A stretch of DNA of 64,000 bases from Caballeronia calidae (GTDB lineage: Bacteria > Pseudomonadota > Gammaproteobacteria > Burkholderiales > Burkholderiaceae), in assembly GCF_900044055.2 (NCBI RefSeq), contig NZ_FCOX02000021.1:1-64000 (forward strand), written 5' to 3'. Shown here piece after piece: positions 27,630-36,475 of this stretch. Both the position numbers and the translations under genes were made by a program. Numbering within the stretch: the stretch's first letter is position 1; the number at the start of each line of letters is the position of its first letter. The notes under the pieces were generated by a model. That model ran no database searches. It was given only the letters and a program-made list of their open reading frames with translations, and was not told the DNA's origin.

Positions 27630-28030
27630 TGCGACCGGTAATCGGTCCAATCGGCGCGCCGGTCCGTCGGATGGCGTCCACAATGTCACCAACCGGCGCA
27701 TACGCTACGGACCGGTTCGTTACAGCCCGCACTTCATGTCACGAATATCTGTTATCGCTGACTTCCATGGCGGCCTGTCTCGGCTCCGGCTGCTTTTGAG
27801 CGTTACATTCGAAAAAACTGACCGAACGGCAGAAACGGGTCGGACAACGGTCTTCCGATTTCGGCCAATGTAGCCTGCAACTCACCAACAATTGAGTGCT
27901 GGTTCGCGCTTTGCCTTCGACCGTGACGCTGATTTCATTCCCACGTGATCGATTTCGCCGTGTCCAAGGTCTACGCCGGTCGCAGGTTCCCGCGGTATGT
28001 GCACAGGTGTGCGCAACCTTATTCACGCAA
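27630..28030. other. Intergenic region, nothing supported
   Basis: Lies between the ends of the convergent histidine kinase and lysR genes. Short frames exist on both strands without ribosome sites or domains. I saw no hairpin with a T-run that would end either gene. Confidence 0.4.
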
Positions 28031-28939
28031 TCAAGCAACGGTGCTCAGACGCTCCCGGATGATCGCGAAAGCTCGTTCAGCGGCGGGCACGAGAGTTCGC
28101 CCCTTAAGGCGGACCATCCCGAGCGTCAGTTCCATGTCGAGCTGTGGCGTGACGTTGAGCAATACGGCCTTTGCGTTCCGTATAGCCGCGAGCATCGCAA
28201 AGTCGGTGGATGTCACGACCGCGTCGCTCGACGAAACGAGGTCATATACGGTCGGAAGATCGCTAACGATCACGGCGAAGAGATCGGCGAAGGGCTCCGC
28301 CAGGCCATACAGTTCCATGAAGCGATGTGCGAGGGACTCCTCTAGAAAGCCCGTCGCAATCAGCGGGAACTGCATCAGCTCGCGCATCGTGACCGCTGAT
28401 TCCTTCAAAAGCGGATGCCGCACGTTTGCATACCAGCCGAAGCGGCACTGGTAGACCGATTCAACTGCTACATCGGGATAGAACGCGGCAACCCTGATAT
28501 CCCCGACGAAGAAATCGAGCTTCTCGTCGAGCAGCAACTTCATCAACTGATCCGATGTTTCGATGACTGACCGCAGCTTGACCTGCGGTGACGACGTGAG
28601 CAATTGGAGCACCATCGGTTTGAGCAAGGTATCGGCAAGCGATGACCCCATGCCGAACGTCAGCGTTCCTGCACCACCTGCACGCATCAGTTGCATTGCC
28701 CGCAACCCTTCTCGTTCTTCGAAGACGATGCGCCGTGCACGTTCGGCGAAACTCCGGGCATAGGCAGTCGGTTGCAGCCGGCGCTCCGTCCGGTCGAACA
28801 GAAGCACACCAAGAGAATCCTCCAGCGCCCGCACGCTCCGAGACAGCGCGGGCTGGCTGAGATGGACGCTCGCCGCGGCGGCGCTGAGCGTGCCTTCGTT
28901 TAACAGGGCCAGAAAATGATGAAGTTGTCGCGTGTTCAT
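28031..28939 (-). CDS. LysR-family transcriptional regulator
   Basis: 302 residues from MNTRQLHHFLALL at 28939; the upstream in-frame start at 28996 would run into the divergent promoter and is rejected. The winged helix (1-60) has TLSAAAASVHLSQPALSRSV and LFDRTERRLQPTAYA. The effector domain follows with GMGSSLADTLLKP. It is divergent from the C26 hydrolase-DUF2817-MFS-porin cassette, 109 bp away, and probably controls it. The intergenic region is AT-rich and holds TGCAATTT/AAATTGCAT-like half sites around 28957-28990 (ATAAATTGCATGATAGACG, then ATATGCAATTTAC) that could be its operator. Confidence 0.9.
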   Translation of the reverse strand: MNTRQLHHFLALLNEGTLSAAAASVHLSQPALSRSVRALEDSLGVLLFDRTERRLQPTAYARSFAERARRIVFEEREGLRAMQLMRAGGAGTLTFGMGSSLADTLLKPMVLQLLTSSPQVKLRSVIETSDQLMKLLLDEKLDFFVGDIRVAAFYPDVAVESVYQCRFGWYANVRHPLLKESAVTMRELMQFPLIATGFLEESLAHRFMELYGLAEPFADLFAVIVSDLPTVYDLVSSSDAVVTSTDFAMLAAIRNAKAVLLNVTPQLDMELTLGMVRLKGRTLVPAAERAFAIIRERLSTVA

Positions 28940-28954
28940 GGCGGGTCCACTTGC

Positions 28955-28990
28955 ATAAATTGCATGATAGACGAAATAAATATGCAATTT
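28955..28990. promoter_or_regulatory. Putative operator: inverted AAATTGCAT / ATGCAATTT
   Basis: AAATTGCAT at about 28958-28966 and ATGCAATTT at about 28981-28989 are exact reverse complements. They sit in the 109-bp region between lysR and the hydrolase cassette, a spacing suited to a LysR tetramer. Confidence 0.55.
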
Positions 28991-29048
28991 ACACAAATGA
29001 ATAGTCTTACTAGACTCGCCTTAACGAGTCTTCATTTGCGTATTCGAC

Positions 29049-29840
29049 ATGAATCACCCACGCGCTTACAGGCCGGTCGTCGCAGTAGTCGCCGATCGTT
29101 TCGAACATCATAAGCATGCGGCACACGCCGTTCTGGACGGGTACGTGCATGCGCTCGCTCAGGTGGCGCAAGTACTCCCCTTGATCGTGCCGGCCCATGA
29201 CGAAAGTATCGACACCGAGACGCTCATCTCCACAATCGATGGTTTCCTGCTGACCGGAAGCCCCTCCAACGTCGCGGCCGAGCGCTACGGTGCGGCGCCG
29301 CTGCCGGCCTCGACCACGATCGATCCGAACCGCGACGCGGTTTCGTTCCGTCTGCTGCCAGCGATTCTCGAGGCGGGCGTGCCCTTTCTCGGCATCTGTC
29401 GCGGATTCCAGGAGCTCAACGTCGTCTTTGGTGGCAGCCTTGAGCGCGCGGTGCATGACCAGCCGGGGCGGCTCGATCATCGCGAGGGCGACCATGACAG
29501 GCCCCTGTCGCGCTGGTACGAGGATCGCCACGCCCTCCATATCGCGCCTGGAGGCAGGCTCGCAGAATTGGCGGGCGAGGCGGAAGCCGTCATGGTCAAT
29601 TCCTTGCACCATCAGGGTGTCGAGAAACTGGGCGCCGGGCTGCGCGTCGAGGCAAAAGCCCCGGATGGCTTGATCGAAGCCGTCTCCGTCGAGTCGGCCG
29701 CACAGTTCACGTTGGGTGTGCAGTGGCACCCTGAAATGCGCGTGGATGACAGCCCGCTTGCGCATGCGATTTTCACTGCGTTCGGTGATGCCTGCCGGCT
29801 CCGGCAACAGGAGCGCCTGCAATCCCGCATTCACGCTTGA
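29049..29840 (+). CDS. Class I glutamine amidotransferase-like hydrolase (peptidase C26, PuuD-like)
   Basis: 263 residues. FLGICRGFQELNVVFGGSLE carries the catalytic Cys (C117), and GVQWHPEM carries His and Glu (H227, E229) of the triad. ERYGAAPLP and DPNRDAVSFRLL match gamma-glutamyl-GABA hydrolases. These enzymes split gamma-glutamyl amides to release glutamate and an amine in polyamine or related catabolism. It is the first gene of a cassette with DUF2817, MFS permease and porin; no puuA-type ligase is near, so it may process imported gamma-glutamyl compounds. Its stop codon overlaps the next gene's TTG start (TTGA). Confidence 0.88.
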   Translation: MNHPRAYRPVVAVVADRFEHHKHAAHAVLDGYVHALAQVAQVLPLIVPAHDESIDTETLISTIDGFLLTGSPSNVAAERYGAAPLPASTTIDPNRDAVSFRLLPAILEAGVPFLGICRGFQELNVVFGGSLERAVHDQPGRLDHREGDHDRPLSRWYEDRHALHIAPGGRLAELAGEAEAVMVNSLHHQGVEKLGAGLRVEAKAPDGLIEAVSVESAAQFTLGVQWHPEMRVDDSPLAHAIFTAFGDACRLRQQERLQSRIHA

Positions 29841-30967
29841 ATCAATCCTTCCATCCGACCGTGGCACAAACTGAAATCAACCAACTGTTCAGCCGCAGCT
29901 ATGCTGAGGCTCGCGAGAAATTCCTCGCGGCGGCATCTCGGCGCGGCCTGGCCGTCGATTCGTACGAGCTCCCGCTACGCGGAGCCGATGGCGAGACCCT
30001 CGCGACCGATGTCGCACTGGATGGCTCCGCCAGCGCGTCCAAATTGCTGGTTGTCATCAGCGGATGTCATGGCGTCGAAGGCTACTGCGGATCCGCGATC
30101 CAGACTGGATTGCTCGAGCTTGGCCCTGATCGTATCGGGCGACCCGGCGATGAAGACACCGCAGTGCTGCACGTGCATGCCGTCAACCCGTATGGCTTCT
30201 CGCATACGCGCCGGGCGACGCACGAAAACGTCGATCTGAACCGCAATTTCGTCGACTTTTCCGGGCCGCTTCCAGAGAATCGCGACTATGCGGAAATACA
30301 CGATCTGCTGTTGCCGCCCGAGTGGCCACCGCGACCAGAGAACCAAGCGCGTCTGGACGCATTCCGCGAACGCGTCGGCATGCGTGGCTTCCAGCGCGCG
30401 GTCGCACTGGGGCAGTATGCGTTCCATGACGGACTGCACTTCGGCGGCGTCGGTCCGGCCTGGAGCAATGCAACGTTCCGGTCGATCCTGCGGAAATATG
30501 CCGCGAAGAGCCGTCATATCGGTTCGATCGACATCCATACTGGTCTTGGCCCGTACGGAGTGGGCGAGCGCATTTTCGCGGCGCTCGACAATCCGATCAC
30601 GCTGGCGCGCTCGCGGCAATGGTGGGGCGACAACCTGACCTCGGTTGCGACCGGGACGTCCGCGAGCATTCCGCTGACCGGTCCGATACAGGCGTCGCTC
30701 GCGCAGGAAAGTCCGCAAGCAACTCAGACGAACGTGTGCCTCGAGTTCGGCACGTATCCGATGGAGCAGGTGATTCTCGCCATGCGCGCCGAGCACTGGC
30801 TGCATCGCTACGACTGTGCGGACGCCTCCATGCGCGAGGCGATCAAGGCCGCCTTCAAACGCGCGTTCTACCCCGAATTCGACGACTGGAAACTCGCGGT
30901 CTGGATACAGGGACGCGAGGTCTATCTGCAATCGCTCAATGGCCTTCGAAGGGCAATCGATGAGTAA
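29837..30967 (+). CDS. DUF2817 / M14-like zinc deacylase or carboxypeptidase
   Basis: 376 residues. SGCHGVEGYCGSAIQTGLLE has the HxxE zinc-ligand pattern of the M14 carboxypeptidase fold, ENVDLNRNFVDF has the usual Asn-Arg, and GSIDIHTGLGPYGVGE supplies the third His. VCLEFGTYP carries the Glu general base. DUF2817 proteins lie in the M14/aspartoacylase superfamily and are likely to cut amides. Start is TTG at 29837 overlapping the previous stop, implying coupled translation. With the C26 hydrolase it forms a two-enzyme amide-degrading unit. The substrate is not known. Confidence 0.84.
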   Translation: MNQSFHPTVAQTEINQLFSRSYAEAREKFLAAASRRGLAVDSYELPLRGADGETLATDVALDGSASASKLLVVISGCHGVEGYCGSAIQTGLLELGPDRIGRPGDEDTAVLHVHAVNPYGFSHTRRATHENVDLNRNFVDFSGPLPENRDYAEIHDLLLPPEWPPRPENQARLDAFRERVGMRGFQRAVALGQYAFHDGLHFGGVGPAWSNATFRSILRKYAAKSRHIGSIDIHTGLGPYGVGERIFAALDNPITLARSRQWWGDNLTSVATGTSASIPLTGPIQASLAQESPQATQTNVCLEFGTYPMEQVILAMRAEHWLHRYDCADASMREAIKAAFKRAFYPEFDDWKLAVWIQGREVYLQSLNGLRRAIDE

Positions 30968-31033
30968 GTCCCGCACAGAAGCCTGTTCGCAGCTTGCCAG
31001 GCAGTAGAGGACACCATAATGGAGACACGAGAC

Positions 31034-32350
31034 ATGAACACTTTCAGTACGCTCGAAGCGGGCGCGCAAGACGCCAGCAGCGTACGCCAGACGCGCCCCG
31101 TCATCAGCCGCGCAGCGGTAGCAGGGGCGGTCGCCGGCAACGCGCTCGAATTCTACGATTTCGTCATCTACGCGTTTTTTGCCGTCTATATCGGCAGAGC
31201 GTTTTTTCCTGCTGGCGGAGAATTCGGCAGTTTGCTGGCGTCGATGGCGACGTTCGGCGTCGGTTTCCTGATGCGTCCGCTCGGCGCGATCGTGATCGGG
31301 CGCTTCGCGGACCGGGCAGGGCGCAAGCCCGCGATGATCCTCACGGTCGTCCTGATCACGATCGGCACCCTGGGACTTGCTGCGACACCGGCTTACTCGG
31401 TAATCGGCACGGCGGCGCCTGTCATCGTAGTGATCTGCCGCCTCATCCAGGGATTCGCCCTTGGCGGAGAGGTCGGCCCGTCGACGGCGCTCCTCGTCGA
31501 GGCCGCGCCGGCCAACCGGCGAGGTTTCTACGCGAGCTGGCAACTGGCGAGCCAGGGCATGGCCGTCGCAGTCGGCGGCGTGATCGGCGTCGTTGTTTCG
31601 CTGCTGCTCACCGCCTCGCAGCTCGCCAGCTGGGGATGGCGGATTCCCTTCCTGTTCAGCCTGCTGCTCGTTCCGGTTGCCATCTACATTCGCCGGCATA
31701 TTCCGGAGACGCTCGATGAAGCGCCCAAGGTGGCAGTGGGGCGGCCCGATCAGAGCAGCTTGTCCGGCAACCTGCGATATGTCGTGCTCGGCACGCTGGT
31801 TCTGCTGGCCGGCGCCGTTTCGACGCAGATCGGGAATTACATGACGACCTTTGCCATTCAGGTTCTCAATTTGCCACCCACGCTCGCGCAGGTGAGCGTG
31901 CTGATAGGCGGCGCGTTGACATTCGTCTTCGGGCTGGCCGGCGGCTTGATCTGCGATGCCTGGGGGCGCAAGGCCGCCATGATCGTGCCACGCGTCGCGC
32001 TGGCGGTGCTGATCGTGCCGATGTTCTGGTGGCTTACCACGGCGCCTAGCGTGGCAAGCCTGCTCCTCGCGACCGCCGTGCTGGCTGCGTTGACTGCGGC
32101 TAGCGCCGCCGCGGGGCTGGTTGCCATTCCGGAATTGATGCCCGCGCGTTTCCGGAGTACTGGTATTGCGATTACTTATGGCGTCGGAACCGCCATCTTC
32201 GGCGGCACCACGCAATTTGCCGTGACCTGGATCATCTCCGTGACGCATAGCGCTCTGGCCCCCGCTTACTACGTGGTGGCGACCAGTGTGATCAGCCTCG
32301 CCGCGACCTTCCTGCTGCCCGAAACGCGCAATCGCAAGATCGATCACTGA
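31034..32350 (+). CDS. MFS permease, metabolite:proton symporter family
   Basis: 438 residues from ATG at 31034, preceded by GGAGACACGAGAC; another ATG at 31019 is in frame. Helix 1 NALEFYDFVIYAFFAVYIG and the loop GRFADRAGRKPAMI define the MHS branch. RLIQGFALGGEVGPSTALLV in helix 4-5 is typical. It should import the amide-type substrate of the cassette. It follows DUF2817 by about 65 bp and precedes a porin by 120 bp. Confidence 0.88.
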   Translation: MNTFSTLEAGAQDASSVRQTRPVISRAAVAGAVAGNALEFYDFVIYAFFAVYIGRAFFPAGGEFGSLLASMATFGVGFLMRPLGAIVIGRFADRAGRKPAMILTVVLITIGTLGLAATPAYSVIGTAAPVIVVICRLIQGFALGGEVGPSTALLVEAAPANRRGFYASWQLASQGMAVAVGGVIGVVVSLLLTASQLASWGWRIPFLFSLLLVPVAIYIRRHIPETLDEAPKVAVGRPDQSSLSGNLRYVVLGTLVLLAGAVSTQIGNYMTTFAIQVLNLPPTLAQVSVLIGGALTFVFGLAGGLICDAWGRKAAMIVPRVALAVLIVPMFWWLTTAPSVASLLLATAVLAALTAASAAAGLVAIPELMPARFRSTGIAITYGVGTAIFGGTTQFAVTWIISVTHSALAPAYYVVATSVISLAATFLLPETRNRKIDH

Positions 32351-32404
32351 TCTGCGCGCTGACTGACGGGCCGCATAGATATCTCAAAGCACTGGAAAGA
32401 CCCA

Positions 32405-32423
32405 GGCGGGCTCATCGCCCGCC
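32405..32423 (+). terminator. Possible intercistronic hairpin between MFS and porin genes
   Basis: GGCGGGC (32405-32411) and GCCCGCC (32417-32423) pair perfectly around TCATC. No T-run follows directly; TTTTCTTTT starts 11 bp later. It may partly terminate or stabilise the upstream mRNA before the porin. Confidence 0.4.
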
Positions 32424-32470
32424 GGGGAGAGCTGTTTTCTTTTGAATCATCGGACGTGCCAGGAACATAA

Positions 32471-33556
32471 ATGAAGAGACATCACATTGCCGCGCTGTTG
32501 ATGCTTCAGTCGTTCGGCGCCGGGGCGTTCGCTCAGTCGTCGGTAACGATCTACGGTAGCGTGGATAACGGCATCAGCTACATCAGCAACGTCGGAGGCC
32601 ACTCGGCCTTCAAGATGCAGGACGGCATCAACAAGTCCAACGCGCTTGGCTTCACCGGCAGCGAAGACCTGGGCGGAGGCTGGCGGTCGATTTTCAAACT
32701 TGAGAATGGCTTCTCGCTGAACACGGGAGCGATGGGGCAGGGCCTGATATTCGGCAAGCAGGCATACGTCGGTCTTGGGAAATCGGACATCGGCGATGTC
32801 TACCTCGGCCGTCAATACGATTACACGCTGCAACTGGAGCGGTACATGGTGCCGTACCTCAACTGCGGGATCATGCTGTTCGAAAACGCAGACCTGGACC
32901 GCACTGCCGGCGAGCGTCTGAATAACGCGGTGCAGTTCAACAGCGCGAGCTTCGGCGGATTGACCTTCGGCGCCATGTATTCGTTCGGGCAGAATGCCGG
33001 CACCTCGTCGACCAATGTTGGACGCGCGTACAGCGGCAACGTCCAATATAGCTACGGACCGTTTTCCGCGGCGCTGGTACTGACCGACATCAACCAGGCG
33101 CCGGTCTACGCAGGCTTGACTGGCGCGCCGGCTTTGCTCGGCCAGCGGCTCGCGCCCTCTACGGTGCAACTGGTGGACAATCAACGAATCTTCGGTGCCG
33201 CGGGCATGTACACGTTCGGCAACTGGCGCGCTTCGGTGGTCTACACGAATACGAAGCTGAAGTTGAACGGAGAGTCTGCGACGGATCAGGTCATCCATCT
33301 CGGCGGCGACTATCGGCCGATGCCGGATGTCGATCTTTCCGCCAAGGTGTCCTACGACAAGCTCGAGGATTCCCATTGGTATTCCTTGAATCTTGCTGCC
33401 GACTACCTGTTGTCGAAGCGGACCGATGTTTATATCGAACTCGCGGGACAGAAGGCCGGTGGCGCAACGGGCACAGTGGCATCGATTGCCACGATGGGTC
33501 CCTCATCGACAGACAAGCAGTTCGTGTCCCGCGTTGGTCTTCGACACTACTTCTAA
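32471..33556 (+). CDS. Outer membrane porin
   Basis: 361 residues. Signal peptide ALLMLQSFGAGAFAQ, then SSVTIYGSVDNGISYISNVG. FTGSEDLGGGWRSIFKLENG and GKQAYVGLGKSDIGDVYLGR are family blocks, with DYLLSKRTDVY and C-terminal LRHYF. It ends the C26/DUF2817/MFS cassette. Codons 119-203 (32826-33079) are the part copied in the pseudogene at 14784-15041, so this is the parent or sister copy. It differs from the other two porins in having VYLGRQYDYTLQLERYMVPY in the constriction-loop region. Confidence 0.92.
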   Translation: MKRHHIAALLMLQSFGAGAFAQSSVTIYGSVDNGISYISNVGGHSAFKMQDGINKSNALGFTGSEDLGGGWRSIFKLENGFSLNTGAMGQGLIFGKQAYVGLGKSDIGDVYLGRQYDYTLQLERYMVPYLNCGIMLFENADLDRTAGERLNNAVQFNSASFGGLTFGAMYSFGQNAGTSSTNVGRAYSGNVQYSYGPFSAALVLTDINQAPVYAGLTGAPALLGQRLAPSTVQLVDNQRIFGAAGMYTFGNWRASVVYTNTKLKLNGESATDQVIHLGGDYRPMPDVDLSAKVSYDKLEDSHWYSLNLAADYLLSKRTDVYIELAGQKAGGATGTVASIATMGPSSTDKQFVSRVGLRHYF

Positions 33557-33620
33557 CCTCGTGTGACCGGAACGCGATGTGGCATGGCGGATCAGTCGAT
33601 AGTAATGCTCTGGAAGCCTT

Positions 33621-34028
33621 ATGGAACTCGACCTGTTGTTGTTCCCCGTGGCGGCCATTCTTGTCGAACCGGCGGCGAAGTCGAGCTGGTTTCGCCGACC
33701 CGATCACGCGCAGGCTGCGGTCATATGCGAATACTGCGACGTGCGGGACGTGCTGCTCAGGTTGCCGGATTGCTGGATGATGGTTCCGGACGCGCGTCTG
33801 TGGGGGCTTCATGACGACGGCGACCTCCTGGAAGCCGATCCGCGATTCAATGGCACACTTGGCGATACGGGGTTCGCCGTGGTTCGGCATGACAGCGAGT
33901 CGCTGTTTGTAATGCTAATGACGATCGGTGCGGCGGAGGCCGTTCTACTGCCAAAGCGGCTATTTATCGGCCACGAGCCCTTCAGTATGTGCGTTCCCGG
34001 GATGCCCGATCACGGGCGTGATATTTGA
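33621..34028 (+). CDS. Hypothetical protein downstream of the porin
   Basis: 135-codon frame, MELDLLLFPVAAILVEPAAK at the start and MCVPGMPDHGRDI at the end. No ribosome site is evident and no family is recognised. Its 3' portion (33927-34011) is duplicated at 15041-15125 in the same frame, with mixed silent and replacement changes. The duplication shows it travelled with the porin, not that it is expressed. It may be a real small gene or a decayed one. Confidence 0.4.
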   Translation: MELDLLLFPVAAILVEPAAKSSWFRRPDHAQAAVICEYCDVRDVLLRLPDCWMMVPDARLWGLHDDGDLLEADPRFNGTLGDTGFAVVRHDSESLFVMLMTIGAAEAVLLPKRLFIGHEPFSMCVPGMPDHGRDI

Positions 34029-34239
34029 GAGCGGACCGAAACACTGAGAGTCACGAGTTCAGTAGAGCCGGCTCGTGGACGAAAACAAGGCCGTGGCGCA
34101 CCCTGGGCATTCGTTGAAACGGATACCCGTGCGGTGGTCTGCAGGCCACGCTCCAAGGTATCAGCGCTGCGGTGCGCTGCAGCGACGCGCGGTTGCTGCG
34201 CGCTAAGTCTGACGAGGACCGGGGTGGGTCCGGTGCTTC

Positions 34240-34551
34240 TCACCCGGGTTGAGACTTCTTGCACTCCGTTTCGAACCAATGGTCGACCCGGCGCTGCGCG
34301 GCGTGTAGATCCGCTGGGTAATTTGGGTCGTCATGCCATGGTGACGGGTTATAGCCCGCTTTGCTCAGAGCCGACAGCTCGCTTCGGTGTTGAGATCTCG
34401 TCCGAGGCGCGTTGCTTTTAGTCGCGGCCAGGTCACGGCACTCGGTTGGGGTCAGATGTGGCCCGCTATGCGGCGCGCCGGCAGTGGCATATCCAGTCAG
34501 CAGGAGCGCCAACGCAGCAAGCGTCGAGCAGCTTTTCGTGAGCTTTTCCAT
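34240..34551 (-). CDS. DUF4148-type small secreted protein
   Basis: 103 residues from ATG at 34551, preceded by GGGGGAG at a good distance; an upstream in-frame ATG at 34590 is rejected. Signal peptide LAALALLLTGYATAGA, then a C-terminal block RSELSALSKAGYNPSPWHDD and YPADLHAAQRRVD, which matches the Burkholderiales DUF4148 pattern (AELxxLExAGYNP...YPxxLQAAExRV). Such proteins are numerous, periplasmic and of unknown role. Confidence 0.8.
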   Translation of the reverse strand: MEKLTKSCSTLAALALLLTGYATAGAPHSGPHLTPTECRDLAATKSNAPRTRSQHRSELSALSKAGYNPSPWHDDPNYPADLHAAQRRVDHWFETECKKSQPG

Positions 34552-34795
34552 AGCGCGTCTCCCCCCAGGCGTCCGATCGGCGCAACGCAAGCGGTGCGAT
34601 GCCGCCGGTCGCGCGTAACTTCCTCGCCTATCTTGCCCTCAGTCCAGCCATCGGAACAGGCCCACCGTACAAAGGGAAGAAAGTCAGGCGCCAGCTCGCC
34701 GAGAACCTGGACGCCTTTCCCGTGCGCCCGGCGTCGGATCTCTGCTCGCGCGCCTCGCTTCGTCAGTCGTGGCGAGCTTTGGCCCTGACGCTCGT

Positions 34796-36082
34796 CTATA
34801 GCAACACTGCTTGCTGCAGAAGCTCCAGCGCCTTCAACTCGTCCAATCGTCCAGTGCGTGCTTTGCCCGCAAGTGTCTTGATCAGCGCCTCTGCAATCGG
34901 TTCAAGACCTTCGAGGTTCCCGAGGCTTGTCACCGATGTGGAGGCGTGTGGCGCCGTGTGAAGTTGCGGCACTGGAGCTTGGGGGATCTGCTCGAGCACT
35001 GCGGAATCCGAGGCGTTGCTTTCTGCGCGTGCAGGACTGGCATGCTCAGCGGAAGTGGCGCCTGCGTTATCTTCGCTGATGAGCGGCGTCTCCCTTTCGT
35101 GCGAGACAGTCGCTGAAACAGGCGAGTTATCGACATGCGTGATTGACCGTTGTTCAGGAGCCGATGCCTTCTTGCGCGAAGCAGGGAGAAGTAAGCGCGA
35201 CACCGATTCCGGAATGTCTTCGTGCGCGCGCGGGGTGTCCAGCCAGCCGGTTGGCAAACCAAGGCGCTCCGTGAAACGATTCGCCTCTGCATCGTCCATG
35301 CGTTTCTTGCCGTGCAGTCGATGGGCCATGTTGGAGCCGGTAAGTTGCATGACCACCCCAAGCCTCACCTTTGATCCATTGCGTGCGGTTAGAACATGGA
35401 GGTTGGCGCGCCGGATGTCTTGAATCGCCGCGACGTCGTTCAACGCAAGTGATTGCTGCCGGCTCGTCTTCGGAGATGCGTTTTTTGCAGGTACGCCCTT
35501 GATCGAGTTGCTAGCGCTAGACTGCGAAGCCGTTGCGTTTCTTCTATTCTTGACAGGCGATGGCGTTCCGTCATTTGCTTTCTCGGGCATTTCCGATTCC
35601 TCGGGGAAACGATCTTTAAGAAATTGAGGCTGACTTCCCTTTGCTGCGAAGACCGGCTTAGAGGTCTCGAATGATTCTTCCGGATCGGCGTCGGTTTGAA
35701 CAAAGGCTAAAGGAGATTTCAAACGCGCGATTGTGTCGGGCGCGAGCTGTGGATGGGGCTGGTCAAAGAAACCATGCGGCAACCCAAGCGTAGTCTCCAT
35801 GTGAAAGGCCGTCTCGGGTGTAAATCTCTCGCCCTTCGTGAGTTCAGCCACTCTCGTCAGGGTCGAATCAAGTCCTAGCGCAATATTCTCCGCACCCACC
35901 GCATCAACCAGAAACTGAAATGATCGCGTTTTGAAAATAGACGCGGTCGCGCTGGGGTCTCGCGTTTGAGTCCCCTTTACGTATCGTTGGCCCTGTCGGT
36001 CGGGCGCAGATTTTTTAACGTGGCGTGGTTGGCGCTGGCCGCTGTCGCGAGATCCCGAGTATCGCCCGCGCGCTTGACTCAT
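34796..36082 (-). CDS. Protein with two repeated HTH-like modules
   Basis: 428 residues. Two related segments are visible. Module A (about 50-125) has FQFLVDAVGAENIALGLDST and HMETTLGLPHGFFDQPHPQL. Module B (about 228-305) has LHVLTARNGSKVRLGVVMQL and NRFTERLGLPTGWLDTPRAH. Both follow a Cro/XRE-like helical plan ending LGLPxGxxDxPxxx. Long polar, Ser/Pro-rich linkers follow each module, and the C-terminus LEPIAEALIKTLAGKARTGR then LDELKALELLQQAVL is helical. GGGAG precedes the ATG and a TATAAT promoter lies upstream. It may bind DNA or act as a scaffold. No characterised homologue recognised. Confidence 0.75.
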   Translation of the reverse strand: MSQARGRYSGSRDSGQRQPRHVKKSAPDRQGQRYVKGTQTRDPSATASIFKTRSFQFLVDAVGAENIALGLDSTLTRVAELTKGERFTPETAFHMETTLGLPHGFFDQPHPQLAPDTIARLKSPLAFVQTDADPEESFETSKPVFAAKGSQPQFLKDRFPEESEMPEKANDGTPSPVKNRRNATASQSSASNSIKGVPAKNASPKTSRQQSLALNDVAAIQDIRRANLHVLTARNGSKVRLGVVMQLTGSNMAHRLHGKKRMDDAEANRFTERLGLPTGWLDTPRAHEDIPESVSRLLLPASRKKASAPEQRSITHVDNSPVSATVSHERETPLISEDNAGATSAEHASPARAESNASDSAVLEQIPQAPVPQLHTAPHASTSVTSLGNLEGLEPIAEALIKTLAGKARTGRLDELKALELLQQAVLL

Positions 36083-36123
36083 GAAGTCGGCTCCCTGCCA
36101 TAGTTGAGTCGGTCGTTTCGTGA

Positions 36124-36151
36124 ATTATAGACGAGCGTTATCGATTCTTAA
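36124..36151 (-). promoter_or_regulatory. Sigma-70 promoter of the HTH-repeat gene
   Basis: On the minus strand TTAAGA (36146-36151), a 16-bp spacer and a perfect TATAAT (36124-36129) lie about 40 bp upstream of the ATG at 36082. Confidence 0.6.
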
Positions 36152-36475
36152 TTCGCCAACTGTTGCTCCAGTCTGATGTTTCGGTTTCAGCGTAGCAACG
36201 AGGATACGCGTTTAGATATACGAACAAAACGCTCGTGACGACCCCATGTCGTCGATCCGTCGGCATATCCCCCCGACACCGCCATTCCAGACTTCCTCGC
36301 CGGCGCATGATCACCGAACACAAACGGCGCGGGAGCAGCAATGAGGAGAGGATGAATCCGCCCCTACCGTAGTAAGCAAAATCGCGCCCACGACTCGTGC
36401 TCTCATTTCGTATCTCGGCAACGAGAAAAGGGTGAGTTATCATTGGGTGCGTTTTTCACCGTGGAGTTGCTCACC
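36152..36475. other. Intergenic region upstream of the Sel1-like gene
   Basis: Divergent spacer of about 320 bp; the stretch 36152-36440 has scattered short frames and no recognised element. GGAG at 36462-36465 is the ribosome site of the next gene. Confidence 0.4.

Noticed and set aside
27739..28038. 99-codon minus-strand frame between the histidine kinase and lysR
   Set aside because: Overlaps the 3' end of lysR on the same strand in a different frame, with no ribosome site or domain.
29975..32347. 790-codon open frame on the minus strand opposite DUF2817 and the MFS permease
   Set aside because: Shadow frame with charged low-complexity composition; both plus-strand genes have intact family motifs.
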